A DNA stretch of 7,047 bases from an uncultured Bacilli bacterium (GTDB taxonomy: Bacteria; Bacillota_I; Bacilli_A; RF39; UBA660), in the NCBI GenBank assembly GCA_944359735.1, contig CALVTA010000063.1:1-7047 (forward strand). Direction: 5' to 3'. Of the stretch, positions 1 through 7,004 are shown piece by piece (positions within the stretch are counted from its first letter, which is position 1; each line of letters opens with the position of its first letter). Made by a program: the position numbers and the translations under genes. A model generated the notes under the pieces. It made no database searches. It was not told where the DNA came from and saw only the letters and a program-made list of their open reading frames with translations.

Positions 1-62
1 AGCATGTTTTGAAATATAGGGTTATAAAATTTAAAAAATTTCTAAAAGCTATTGACTTTTTA

Positions 63-458
63 TTAGCAAGTTTTTATATCATAAAAATAAATAAAAAATG
101 TATTTAAAATAATCCCTAAAATTACCAAATCTATAATAACAAAATTGGTTTTAAAATAATCGTAGTTAATCATATAAAATGTATTACTAGCTTTATAATT
201 AAAATATAACCTTATGGCAATTATCCCTAAATAAAAAGTTAGCGTAAAAGAAATTAAATTATAGCTAATAAGTTCTTTATAAATTTTTTTATTACTAAGA
301 ACAGTAAAAATATTTATAAGAATAAATAACAAACTCATAATAAGAAAAGAAATACCAGAGAAACCACAATCAAATATTACATTTAAAAGAAAACAAATAA
401 ATATCACAAAAAAAATTACAGAAAAAATTCTAAGGTAATAAACCACTTTTTTAAGCAT
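63..458 (-). CDS. Small four-helix integral membrane protein of unknown function
   Basis: I do not recognise this protein. From the ATG at 458 it is 131 residues and almost wholly hydrophobic, with four likely membrane helices near residues 8-28, 35-55, 64-84 and 104-125, short loops, and a basic N-terminus (MLKK). No catalytic motif is visible. An in-frame ATG at 482 would give 139 residues, but the only nearby SD-like sequence (GAGG) touches it. The ATG at 458 has AGAGG eight bases upstream, so I prefer it. That start lies inside the end of the AAA+ gene (8-base overlap), which implies one transcript and translational coupling. Inference: it may anchor, or work with, the AAA+ ATPase at the membrane. 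The gene is clearly open and overlaps its neighbour neatly; its function is unknown. Confidence 0.72.
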   Translation of the reverse strand: MLKKVVYYLRIFSVIFFVIFICFLLNVIFDCGFSGISFLIMSLLFILINIFTVLSNKKIYKELISYNLISFTLTFYLGIIAIRLYFNYKASNTFYMINYDYFKTNFVIIDLVILGIILNTFFIYFYDIKTC

Positions 459-1383
459 GAGAAAGACCTCTATCAAGTCCATCCTCTATTTCTTGTTTAA
501 ACTCTTCTTTAAATCTAGGAAGTTCTTTTTTTATAACATCAGGATAAACATTCTTAGTATTTTCAATAGCCTTTTGAATATCAAAAATATTGACTTCTTT
601 TCTATTATTATAAATAGCATAAGAAAAAGCCTGCTGTAAAATAGTTAAAGTAACATCAGGATATCTTGAGCCGATTTCATAGATTCTCCTATATTCACTA
701 GTTAGATCAGTTAAAAAGGCCATAATTTTTTGTTTCACATAAGGATCATACATAAGTCTAGCACCTGTCTTTTTTTCTATTTTAGGTAAAGTTCCCATAC
801 AAATAGCAATTACTTGATCTCTCGTAGGCTCAGCAACCTCAACTTTTTGAAAACGTCTAACAAATGCCTTATCCCTTAAAATATAACGTTCATATTCTTC
901 TATAGTAGTAGCACCAATTACTTTAATATCTCCCCTATCAAGACCTGGCTTAAACATATTAGCAAAATCAAGAGCCTCTCCTTTACTACCCATCAAAGTA
1001 TGAATTTCATCTATAAATAATATTAAATTAGAATAACTTTTTAACTCATCTAAAAGTATTTGAATCTTACTTTCTCCCGTATCAGGATCAATCCCCATTA
1101 AAGCTGAAGTATTAATTTTAATAATTTGATATCCCTTCAGAACATCAGGAACATTACCAAGTTGAATGCGATAAGCTAACCCCTCAACAATAGCAGTCTT
1201 ACCCACCCCAGGTTTACCTGTTAAAATAGCAGATTTCTCAGGAGTTAAAAGAATTAAAACAAGTTGTTTAATCTCTTCTTCTCTTCCAATAGCAGGATTA
1301 GTAACATATTGTTTATCTGTAAAATTTTCACCATAACTTTTTAAAATACTAACTTTACTTTTTCTAATTACTTCATCATTCAT
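451..1383 (-). CDS. Stand-alone AAA+ ATPase, ClpB/ClpC first-domain type
   Basis: Predicted cytoplasmic P-loop ATPase of the Clp/Hsp100 branch. Numbering from the ATG at 1383 (310 residues): GREEEI box at 33-38, Walker A GKPGVGKT at 56-63, Walker B LFIDEIH at 122-128, sensor 1 IGATT at 156-160, paired arginine fingers R176-R177 in AFVRRFQ, and a sensor-2-like GSR at 238-240. This matches the first ATPase domain (D1) of ClpB/ClpC, but there is no Clp N-domain, no coiled-coil middle domain, no second ATPase domain and no ClpP-docking loop. The usual KYRGEFE pore segment is replaced by GIDPDTGESK (about 97-106), with no aromatic pore residue, so threading of substrates is doubtful. An ATG at 1392 also exists, but the AAAGG ribosome site abuts it; the ATG at 1383 is spaced properly. 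The downstream membrane gene overlaps its stop. The ATPase call is firm; the substrate is unknown. Confidence 0.88.
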   Translation of the reverse strand: MNDEVIRKSKVSILKSYGENFTDKQYVTNPAIGREEEIKQLVLILLTPEKSAILTGKPGVGKTAIVEGLAYRIQLGNVPDVLKGYQIIKINTSALMGIDPDTGESKIQILLDELKSYSNLILFIDEIHTLMGSKGEALDFANMFKPGLDRGDIKVIGATTIEEYERYILRDKAFVRRFQKVEVAEPTRDQVIAICMGTLPKIEKKTGARLMYDPYVKQKIMAFLTDLTSEYRRIYEIGSRYPDVTLTILQQAFSYAIYNNRKEVNIFDIQKAIENTKNVYPDVIKKELPRFKEEFKQEIEDGLDRGLSHA

Positions 1384-1405
1384 AACTATCATCCTTTACA
1401 TCTTA

Positions 1406-1434
1406 AGTATAACACAAAACTAAATTAAGGAAAA
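1406..1434 (-). promoter_or_regulatory. Possible extended -10 promoter for the AAA+/membrane protein pair
   Basis: Reading the minus strand, TGTTATACT (1414-1406) is an extended -10 element (TGn plus TATACT). Seventeen bases upstream is a poor -35, TTTTCC (1434-1429). Transcription would start near 1399 and give a leader of about 16 bases before the AAAGG site and the ATG at 1383. It sits in the 44-base gap after the Rieske gene, so read-through from that gene is an alternative. AT-rich DNA produces such matches by chance. Confidence 0.4.
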
Positions 1435-1436
1435 TA

Positions 1437-2885
1437 TTATTTATAGCCAATATCATAATTACTCGGCCCCATAATACATTTACCATCTATATCAAATCTA
1501 GAGCCATGACAAGGACAATCCCAAGTTTTCTCTATCTCATTAAAGACTAAACTACATTTCAAATGAGGACATTTATTATAAACAATATGCTCTGTACCAT
1601 TTTCATCTTTATAAATAGCAATAGATCTACCATCTTTTTTAGTGAAATAAGGATTACCATGATAAAAAGTTTTATTTTTATTTACTTTGCTACTAATAAA
1701 ACTATAAGCACTACTAAATATATTCAAAGGATAGTTAATTAATTTTTGACTATTAAATCCCCGCTTAGGATCAAATAATTCTTTGTATATATTAGCCTTA
1801 TGATCAATTAGATCTTTAATAATTAAACTTGCTAACATACTATTAGAATTACCCCATGTATTATAACCTGTAGCAAGAATTAAACCATCATCAATAAATC
1901 CAATAAGAGGAAGATTATCTAAAGTCATTAAATCGTAATTACTCCAAATATAATCATAATTAACTATATTAGTATTTTTTTCTAACATTTCAACCATCTC
2001 TTTACTATTAGAAGCTAAAGCCAAATTAGAAGATGAAGATACCATTAGAATATGATCTTTATAATATCTAATAGAATTCAAAGGTTTTTCAATATTAATA
2101 GCATTAAAATCATAAGTATTTTTGACCTTAGAACAAACCAAAAAAGATTTTTCCAAATAACATTTTAAAGGCATTAAATAAGGAAATAAAAAATAAGGAT
2201 AATGTAGAGCCAAAATTACATATTTAGCATTTATAACGTTAGTATTAGTATAACATTTAAAATTATTATCATATTTTTCTATTTTGATAATTTTAGTATT
2301 TTCAAAAACTCTATGATTTTTACTAACAGATTTTTCAATAATACTATTCATATATTTCAAAGGATGGAAAACATAAGTATCGCTAACATAAAAACCTGCT
2401 TTTATATTCTTACTATTAGGAAGATTATTAATAGAAGTAACATTCTCTCCAAACGAAATCAAAATATCTTTTTCTCTTTCAATTTTCTTTATATTTTTAG
2501 TATCAATAGTATAAAGATAAGAATTGCTTTTTTTTAAATCACAATTAATATTCTCATATTTTACAAGATTATAAATAAAATTAATAGCTTCTTTTTGACT
2601 TCTGTAATAAAGTTTAGCTTTATCATTACCAAAAACATTTGTAAGTTTAGTATAAATATTTTCCTGTAAAAAGGTTATTTTAGCACTACTCCTACTAGAT
2701 GAACCACTCCCTATCTTATTCCTTTCTACTAAAGCTATTTTTCTACTATCATCCTTAAACTGATAAAAGGTATTACAACCTGTAATACCTCCACCAATTA
2801 TTAAAATATCAACATCTATATTTTCTTTTAAACTCGGGTAATCATTACTTTTTTTTAAATCCTGCCATATAGGTATATTTTTCAT
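1437..2885 (-). CDS. FAD-dependent oxidoreductase with C-terminal Rieske [2Fe-2S] domain (YhfW-like)
   Basis: Two-domain redox protein of 482 residues. Residues about 25-370 form a DAO-type flavin oxidoreductase: the dinucleotide-binding strand DILIIGGGITG (26-36) is followed by an acidic E54 at the end of the second strand, and ILATGYNTWG (336-345) is the C-terminal FAD contact of this fold. Residues about 405-482 are a Rieske domain: C439-P-H441-L-K-C444 and C457-P-C459-H460-G-S. Cluster ligands would be C439, H441, C457 and H460; C444 and C459 are the extra cysteines that form a disulfide in bc1-type Rieske proteins. The layout matches the YhfW family of Bacillota, whose physiological substrate is to my knowledge not established. 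Extension to a TTG at 2912 is possible, but it adds a poor N-terminus; the ATG at 2885 has GGTG six bases upstream. It follows the PepSY gene by about 30 bases. No signal peptide is seen, so cytoplasmic. Confidence 0.9.
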   Translation of the reverse strand: MKNIPIWQDLKKSNDYPSLKENIDVDILIIGGGITGCNTFYQFKDDSRKIALVERNKIGSGSSSRSSAKITFLQENIYTKLTNVFGNDKAKLYYRSQKEAINFIYNLVKYENINCDLKKSNSYLYTIDTKNIKKIEREKDILISFGENVTSINNLPNSKNIKAGFYVSDTYVFHPLKYMNSIIEKSVSKNHRVFENTKIIKIEKYDNNFKCYTNTNVINAKYVILALHYPYFLFPYLMPLKCYLEKSFLVCSKVKNTYDFNAINIEKPLNSIRYYKDHILMVSSSSNLALASNSKEMVEMLEKNTNIVNYDYIWSNYDLMTLDNLPLIGFIDDGLILATGYNTWGNSNSMLASLIIKDLIDHKANIYKELFDPKRGFNSQKLINYPLNIFSSAYSFISSKVNKNKTFYHGNPYFTKKDGRSIAIYKDENGTEHIVYNKCPHLKCSLVFNEIEKTWDCPCHGSRFDIDGKCIMGPSNYDIGYK

Positions 2886-2915
2886 TATAATCACCATTAT
2901 TAATATAACCAATTT

Positions 2916-3497
2916 TTAATCATATATACTATCTCTATCGTAACTAACTATTTCTCCTGTATTAGCATTAATTTTATAATCATATTCGTAAGTATCATAT
3001 GTAAAATCAATTTCATAAACAAGTATACCATCATCATATTCTTGCTCTGTTCTTAAAAAACTTACATCATCTTCCACTAGATTAGCATTAGTTAATGCAA
3101 TATTCTTTGCTTCATCTAAAGTAATACTAGCAGTTACTCCATTAAGACTATTCTGATTATTAGTATTTCCATTATTACTATTATCAGAATTATTTTGATT
3201 ATTATTAGTATTTACACTTCTAAAATCAGTATAAATAACTTTACCTTCTTTAGCATCAATCTTATATTCATAATCTCTATTTTGATAATACACTTCTACT
3301 TCATAAACACTATTATCCATTTCAAAATCAATACTTTCAAAATATAAATCATTACTACTAACATTCATATTATTAGCAACAATATCTTTTACTTCACTTC
3401 TACTAATAAATGAAGTTTTAAAATAAATTAATATAAGCAAAGCAATTACTACCAATATTCCTATTACAATAACTATAATTCTTCCATATTTCTTCAT
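2916..3497 (-). CDS. Membrane-anchored protein with two PepSY domains
   Basis: 193 residues. A short basic N-terminus (MKKYGR) leads into one membrane helix (about 6-26) with no cleavage-site pattern, so the rest is predicted to be outside the cell on an N-terminal anchor. Two PepSY-type units follow. Unit one spans about 33-94, with VYEVEVYYQNRDYEYKIDAKEGKV-like residues at 64-87. Unit two spans about 126-188, with ITLDEAKNIALTNA at 125-138 and the strand pair ending in YKINANTGEIV at 174-184. They are joined by an Asn/Ser/Thr-rich linker (95-120). PepSY domains are known from peptidase propeptides and secreted proteins, where they are thought to inhibit proteases or bind partners; no enzyme motif is present here. 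The ribosome site AAAGGATG lies just upstream of the ATG. It is followed closely by the Rieske flavoenzyme gene and is probably co-transcribed with it. Confidence 0.88.
   Translation of the reverse strand: MKKYGRIIVIVIGILVVIALLILIYFKTSFISRSEVKDIVANNMNVSSNDLYFESIDFEMDNSVYEVEVYYQNRDYEYKIDAKEGKVIYTDFRSVNTNNNQNNSDNSNNGNTNNQNSLNGVTASITLDEAKNIALTNANLVEDDVSFLRTEQEYDDGILVYEIDFTYDTYEYDYKINANTGEIVSYDRDSIYD
3141..3212 (-). repeat. Low-complexity Asn/Ser linker-coding tract
   Basis: Within the PepSY gene, residues about 96-119 are mostly Asn with Ser, Thr, Gly and Gln. They are encoded by many AAT/AAC codons, which gives an irregular ATT/TTA-rich pattern on the plus strand. It is an imperfect simple-sequence tract, not a perfect tandem repeat, and keeps the reading frame. 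It separates the two PepSY domains as a flexible hydrophilic linker and may vary in length between strains. Confidence 0.6.
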
Positions 3498-3628
3498 AAT
3501 TACTCATCCTTTCTACTAGAATTTTATCATTACATTTTATTTAAGTAAAGATGATTTTAGAAGAAATGATTAATTGTTAAATTTTTCCCCTACCTTATTT
3601 GACAATTCTTCTTATATCAAAAAAACAA

Positions 3629-3656
3629 TTTATATAATATGATAATTAATAGACAA
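3629..3656 (-). promoter_or_regulatory. Possible promoter for the PepSY/Rieske gene pair
   Basis: In the 163-base gap after valS, the minus strand carries TTGTCT (3656-3651), 16 bases, then TATAAA (3634-3629), a fair sigma-A-type match. The resulting leader would be about 125 bases before the PepSY start. I see no convincing terminator after valS in this gap, so read-through from valS is also possible. The DNA is very AT-rich, which lowers confidence. Confidence 0.35.
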
Positions 3657-3660
3657 AAGT

Positions 3661-6207
3661 TTATTTATAATATAATTGTTTTTCTAATAGTTTTAACTTG
3701 GCTTCTTCTTCTTTTAATTTTTCTCTATCAAGATCAACTATATTTTTAGGAGCCTTATTAACATAGTTCTCATTACTAAGTAATTTCTTACGTCTTAGAA
3801 TAGAGTCTTTTAATCTCTTAATATCAGCTTCCAATTCTTCTTTATTAACTTCATTCTTAAAGAAATAAGTAATATCAATCAAACTAGATTTATAGTTAAT
3901 AGATTGATAATCATCTAAGGCTTCACTGACAACTATATCATCAGTGATTTTTAATTGTGACTTATAAATATACTCTAAATCACTCTTAGCATTAAACATT
4001 ACCTTATCATCTTTTTTTATATTATTAGTTGCTTTGAGATTTCTTATTTCTCTTAAATCAACTATAACTTTAGATATTTCTTCCTTTTCCTCATCAAATA
4101 CAGTCTCACTATCGTATTTAGGATAAGTACTAATTACAATAGACTCACTATCTTTAAATGGTAGCATAGAATAAATCTCTTCTGTTACATAAGGCATAAA
4201 AGGATGAAGTAATTTTAAGATAGTTGTCAAAACATCAAGTAAAACACTCTTAGTAGTATCATTCATAGCAGCTTTACTTAACTCAATATAGTTATCACAA
4301 AAGTCTTCCCAAATAAACTTATATAACATATTACCAACATTATGGAAGTCATAACTATCCATATTCTTAGTAACATCTTTTATTAAGTTATTTTTTAAAG
4401 TTAAGATCCATTTATCTGCTTTTGATAAATTAATATAATCATAACTAGCTGTCTTCATACCTTCAAGATTCATTAAAACATAACGAGATGCATTCCATAA
4501 TTTATTAATAAAGTTCCACGTAGATTTAACTTTCTCTTCATCATATCTTAAATCAGTTCCAGGTGCCGTATTAGTAGTTAAGAAAAATCTCAAAGAATCA
4601 GCACCATACTCATCAATAACATCCATAGGATCTACTCCATTACCTAAAGACTTACTCATCTTACGTCCTTCCTTATCACGAATAAGTCCATGAATAAGAC
4701 AATCTTTAAATGGACGTTTTAAAGTAAATTCTAAACCCTGAAAAGTCATACGGTTAACCCAGAATGGAATAATATCATAACCAGTTACTAAGACATTATT
4801 TGGATAATATCTTTTAAATAAATCAGTTTCTTCAGGCCAACCAAGTGTTGAAAATGGCCATAAAGCAGATGAAAACCAAGTATCTAGAACATCCTCATCT
4901 TGAACCCAACCATCCCCATCAGGTGCATCCATTCCAACATATACTTCATCACCTTTATACCAAGCAGGTATTCTATGTCCCCACCATAATTGTCTAGAAA
5001 TACACCAATCATAAGTTATTTCCATCCAGTAATTCATTGTTTTTTCATAACGTTCTGGCACAAAATTTACTTTAGTATCTTTATTCTTTTGATTAGATAG
5101 AACTCTATCTGCAAGAGGTCTCATCTTAACAAACCATTGCTTAGAAAGGGTTGGCTCAACAACGGCATCGCTTCTTTCACTATGTCCAACATTATGAATC
5201 ATCTCTTCAATACTAATTAATAAGTCTCGTTTCTTTAAATCTTCTACTAATTTAAGACGACACTCTTCACGACTCATTCCCTCATAACCAGGAGCATTCT
5301 CATTCATAGTAGCATCTAAATTCATTACAATAACACGAGGTAAATTATGTCTCATACCTACCTCATAGTCATTAGGATCATGGGCAGGAGTTATCTTAAC
5401 AACACCAGTTCCAAACTCAGGATCAGCATGATAATCTCCTACAATAGGTATTTCTTTATTAACAATAGGTAGAATTACTGTCTTGCCAATTAAATGTTTA
5501 TATCTATCGTCACTTGGATTAACAGCAACTGCAGTATCACCAAATAAAGTCTCAGGACGAGTTGTTGCAACATCTAAGTATTCATCAGTACCAGTTATAT
5601 AATACTTAATATGATAAAATGCCCCTTTATCTTCTTTATAAATAACCTCTTCATTAGATAAGGCTGTCATTTGAACCGGATCCCAATTAATAATTCTCTC
5701 TCCTCGATAAATTAAACCCTGCTCATAAAGTTTAACAAAAACATATCTAACAGCCTGACTAAGTCCTTCATCTAAAGTAAATCTTTCTTTAGTATAATCA
5801 AGACTAAGTCCAAGTTTTGCCCATTGTTCATGAATAGTAGTAGCATACTCATCTTTCCAACTCCAAGCATGTTCCAACCATTCATCACGAGTTATGCCAC
5901 GAGGATTAATACCCATTTCTCTTAGTCTTTTATCAACTTTCGCTTGTGTTGCAATACCGGCATGATCCATTCCTGGAACCCATAAAGCATCATAACCATT
6001 CATTCTCTTATATCTAATAATAATATCTTGAAGTGTTGTATTCCAGGCATGACCTAAATGTAATTTACCTGTAACATTAGGTGGTGGTATTACTATACAA
6101 AAAGGTTCTCTACTTGTATCTTTATCCCCTTTAAAATATCCTTTATTTACCCAATTATTATATTTATCTTTCTCTACTTCTTTATGATTATACTTCTTAT
6201 CTAACAT
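3661..6207 (-). CDS. valS: Valyl-tRNA synthetase
   Basis: Class Ia aminoacyl-tRNA synthetase that charges tRNA-Val with valine in the cytoplasm. The protein has 848 residues, complete and close to the family's usual length in Bacillota (about 880). In order: PPNVTGKLHLGH at 42-53 (the HIGH motif as HLGH, 50-53); CP1 editing domain with TTRPETLFGD at 215-224 and ITPAHDPND at 272-280 (the pocket that removes mischarged threonine); WWGHRIPAWY at 408-417; DVLDTWFSSALWPF at 439-452; KMSKS at 516-520; a helical anticodon-binding domain about 595-735; and a C-terminal coiled coil about 784-848 containing NENYVNKAP. The start is the ATG at 6207, with AAGGAGA about eight bases upstream. It overlaps the preceding small gene by 11 bases and both lie behind a valine T-box, so expression should rise when tRNA-Val is uncharged. 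No key residue is missing. Confidence 0.99.
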   Translation of the reverse strand: MLDKKYNHKEVEKDKYNNWVNKGYFKGDKDTSREPFCIVIPPPNVTGKLHLGHAWNTTLQDIIIRYKRMNGYDALWVPGMDHAGIATQAKVDKRLREMGINPRGITRDEWLEHAWSWKDEYATTIHEQWAKLGLSLDYTKERFTLDEGLSQAVRYVFVKLYEQGLIYRGERIINWDPVQMTALSNEEVIYKEDKGAFYHIKYYITGTDEYLDVATTRPETLFGDTAVAVNPSDDRYKHLIGKTVILPIVNKEIPIVGDYHADPEFGTGVVKITPAHDPNDYEVGMRHNLPRVIVMNLDATMNENAPGYEGMSREECRLKLVEDLKKRDLLISIEEMIHNVGHSERSDAVVEPTLSKQWFVKMRPLADRVLSNQKNKDTKVNFVPERYEKTMNYWMEITYDWCISRQLWWGHRIPAWYKGDEVYVGMDAPDGDGWVQDEDVLDTWFSSALWPFSTLGWPEETDLFKRYYPNNVLVTGYDIIPFWVNRMTFQGLEFTLKRPFKDCLIHGLIRDKEGRKMSKSLGNGVDPMDVIDEYGADSLRFFLTTNTAPGTDLRYDEEKVKSTWNFINKLWNASRYVLMNLEGMKTASYDYINLSKADKWILTLKNNLIKDVTKNMDSYDFHNVGNMLYKFIWEDFCDNYIELSKAAMNDTTKSVLLDVLTTILKLLHPFMPYVTEEIYSMLPFKDSESIVISTYPKYDSETVFDEEKEEISKVIVDLREIRNLKATNNIKKDDKVMFNAKSDLEYIYKSQLKITDDIVVSEALDDYQSINYKSSLIDITYFFKNEVNKEELEADIKRLKDSILRRKKLLSNENYVNKAPKNIVDLDREKLKEEEAKLKLLEKQLYYK

Positions 6208-6658
6208 GGCCTTTCTCCTTCCCAGATATTTTATTTAAATAATTAGCATTTCTCTTCTTTATAATCTCCAATTCTTGGGTAACACTCTCAATTCGCTCTT
6301 CCCTAAAATTCCCGTTTTCTAATAATGTAAAATTACTAAAACCTACATAATCACAGTTTTCAAATCCTTTAATATTATTGTCAAACCATTCCTTTTGGCT
6401 ATTAGTAACAAGTTCTGGAATATAGAATATAGCCATTTTCATATACTCAAAACTAGTCTTAACAACCAAATTACCATCTAATGCTAGCATAACTGGTGCT
6501 ATATTACTATCATTATTTCCAAACTTATAACCTAAGTTATAATTATCAGAAAATTCTTGCATATATTTTAAATGATGTTCGTCCTTTTTTACTACTCTAA
6601 AAAACATAGGTACATTTAATCTATCCTCATTAGAGATAATATATAAACAATTTCTAAT
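6197..6658 (-). CDS. Hypothetical small soluble protein, first gene of the T-box/valS unit
   Basis: I do not recognise this protein (153 residues from the proposed start). It has no signal peptide, no membrane helix and no familiar catalytic motif. It begins with a hydrophobic strand (NCLYIIS), has a mixed central region with MAIFYIPELV, and ends in a charged helix (about 122-153, from EERIESV to the C-terminus) that could be a short coiled coil. The start is odd. AGGAGG at 6672-6667 is a perfect ribosome site, yet the in-frame GTG at 6667 lies inside it, and the first in-frame ATG (6607) is about 60 bases away. An ATT at 6658 sits eight bases after AGGAGG, so I take it as the start; automatic annotation may use 6667 or 6607. 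It overlaps valS by 11 bases and lies between the T-box and valS, so it should be induced by valine-tRNA starvation. Inference: a role tied to translation or valine supply. Confidence 0.8.
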   Translation of the reverse strand: MRNCLYIISNEDRLNVPMFFRVVKKDEHHLKYMQEFSDNYNLGYKFGNNDSNIAPVMLALDGNLVVKTSFEYMKMAIFYIPELVTNSQKEWFDNNIKGFENCDYVGFSNFTLLENGNFREERIESVTQELEIIKKRNANYLNKISGKEKGHVR

Positions 6659-6664
6659 TTTAAA

Positions 6665-6672
6665 CACCTCCT
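6665..6672 (-). promoter_or_regulatory. Perfect Shine-Dalgarno sequence that decides an unusual start
   Basis: AGGAGGTG on the minus strand complements eight bases of the usual 16S rRNA tail (CACCUCCU). It overlaps the only canonical in-frame start nearby (GTG, 6667-6665), which therefore cannot be used with this site. Eight bases after AGGAGG comes ATT (6658-6656), the ideal start position. Confidence 0.8.
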
Positions 6673-6746
6673 AAAAATAAAAATAACTATAAACTTAAGG
6701 GAGTATACAATGAGTATACTCGGTACCACCTTAATTTATAGTTATT
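6673..6746 (-). terminator. T-box terminator hairpin enclosing the antiterminator
   Basis: A long stem: 6746-6729 pairs with 6700-6682 over 18 base pairs with one bulged G (6694). After the seven-base T-box bulge, GAGTATAC (6721-6714) pairs with GTATACTC (6708-6701) around a TCATT loop. The base of the stem runs into a U-rich tract, TTTTT-A-TTTTT (6683-6673). This is a convincing intrinsic terminator, but the inner part is also the expected antiterminator. Just upstream, ATAGTT (6753-6748) can pair with AACTAT (6743-6738), which would take away the outer 5' arm and could be the ON-state partner. Confidence 0.8.
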
Positions 6747-6909
6747 TAACTATTCTCATTAATGATAACGGATATCCCGAGATAACTTACTAAAATTTTC
6801 AGAAATCCTGCTTTATTCACTACCTTCCATATATCATATTGTTAATTTCCACCAAACATTAACTCTCTATTAATACTTTATATGTACTCCTTGAATATCA
6901 ATCGCATTT
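6673..6909 (-). ncRNA. Valine-specific T-box riboswitch leader
   Basis: Leader RNA that senses uncharged tRNA-Val. On the minus strand, stem I begins with TATTC (6897-6893) pairing with GAATA (6818-6814). The specifier loop follows: its 5' side AAGGAGTA (6892-6885) holds the conserved AGUA, and its 3' side GAAGGTAGT (6827-6819) holds the GUA valine codon at 6823-6821 followed by a purine. CATAT (6884-6880) pairs with ATATG (6832-6828). Higher up are AGAGAG (6868-6863) and an apical hairpin GTTAAT/ATTAAC with the conserved GGUGNRA loop as GGTGGAA (6853-6847). The T-box proper AAGGTGGTACCGAG lies at 6732-6719; its bulge UGGUACC (6728-6722) would pair with the ACCA end of tRNA-Val. Between the two lie small hairpins around 6805-6760, probably stems II/III. 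Specificity for Val is supported by the codon and by valS downstream. Confidence 0.96.
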
Positions 6910-6915
6910 AAGTGT

Positions 6916-6944
6916 ATTATAAGCTAATTTTTCATATTTTTCAA
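6916..6944 (-). promoter_or_regulatory. Sigma-A-type promoter of the T-box/valS unit
   Basis: Minus strand: TTGAAA (6944-6939), a 17-base spacer, then a perfect TATAAT (6921-6916). The predicted start of transcription is near 6909, a few bases before stem I of the T-box. Spacing, the perfect -10 and the position at the head of a riboswitch make this the best promoter in the window. Confidence 0.85.
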
Positions 6945-7004
6945 CTACTTAATTTTATCAACCAAATATTATTTGAGTTTAGGTAAAAATAAAAGTTGAC
7001 AAAG

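Noticed and set aside
1..5. ATG at the left edge on the minus strand as the start of another gene.
   Set aside because: The bases upstream (CAAAAC) contain no ribosome site, and only five bases of any gene would be visible.
34..60. Possible terminator after the membrane protein gene (AAAAG at 44-48 with CTTTT at 56-60).
   Set aside because: Only five A/T-dominated pairs with a seven-base loop, and the T run is separated from the stem. It is too weak in such AT-rich DNA.
457..639. Plus-strand open frame of 60 codons.
   Set aside because: It lies antisense to the end of the AAA+ gene, has a low-complexity Phe/Ile/Lys-rich product and no ribosome site; it is a shadow of the real gene.
2313..2537. 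Plus-strand open frame of 74 codons.
   Set aside because: Antisense to the flavin domain of the Rieske oxidoreductase, with no ribosome site or recognisable product.
3498..3660. A riboswitch or small RNA in the gap after valS.
   Set aside because: I found no stable paired element or known motif, only AT-rich sequence with a possible promoter and a ribosome site.
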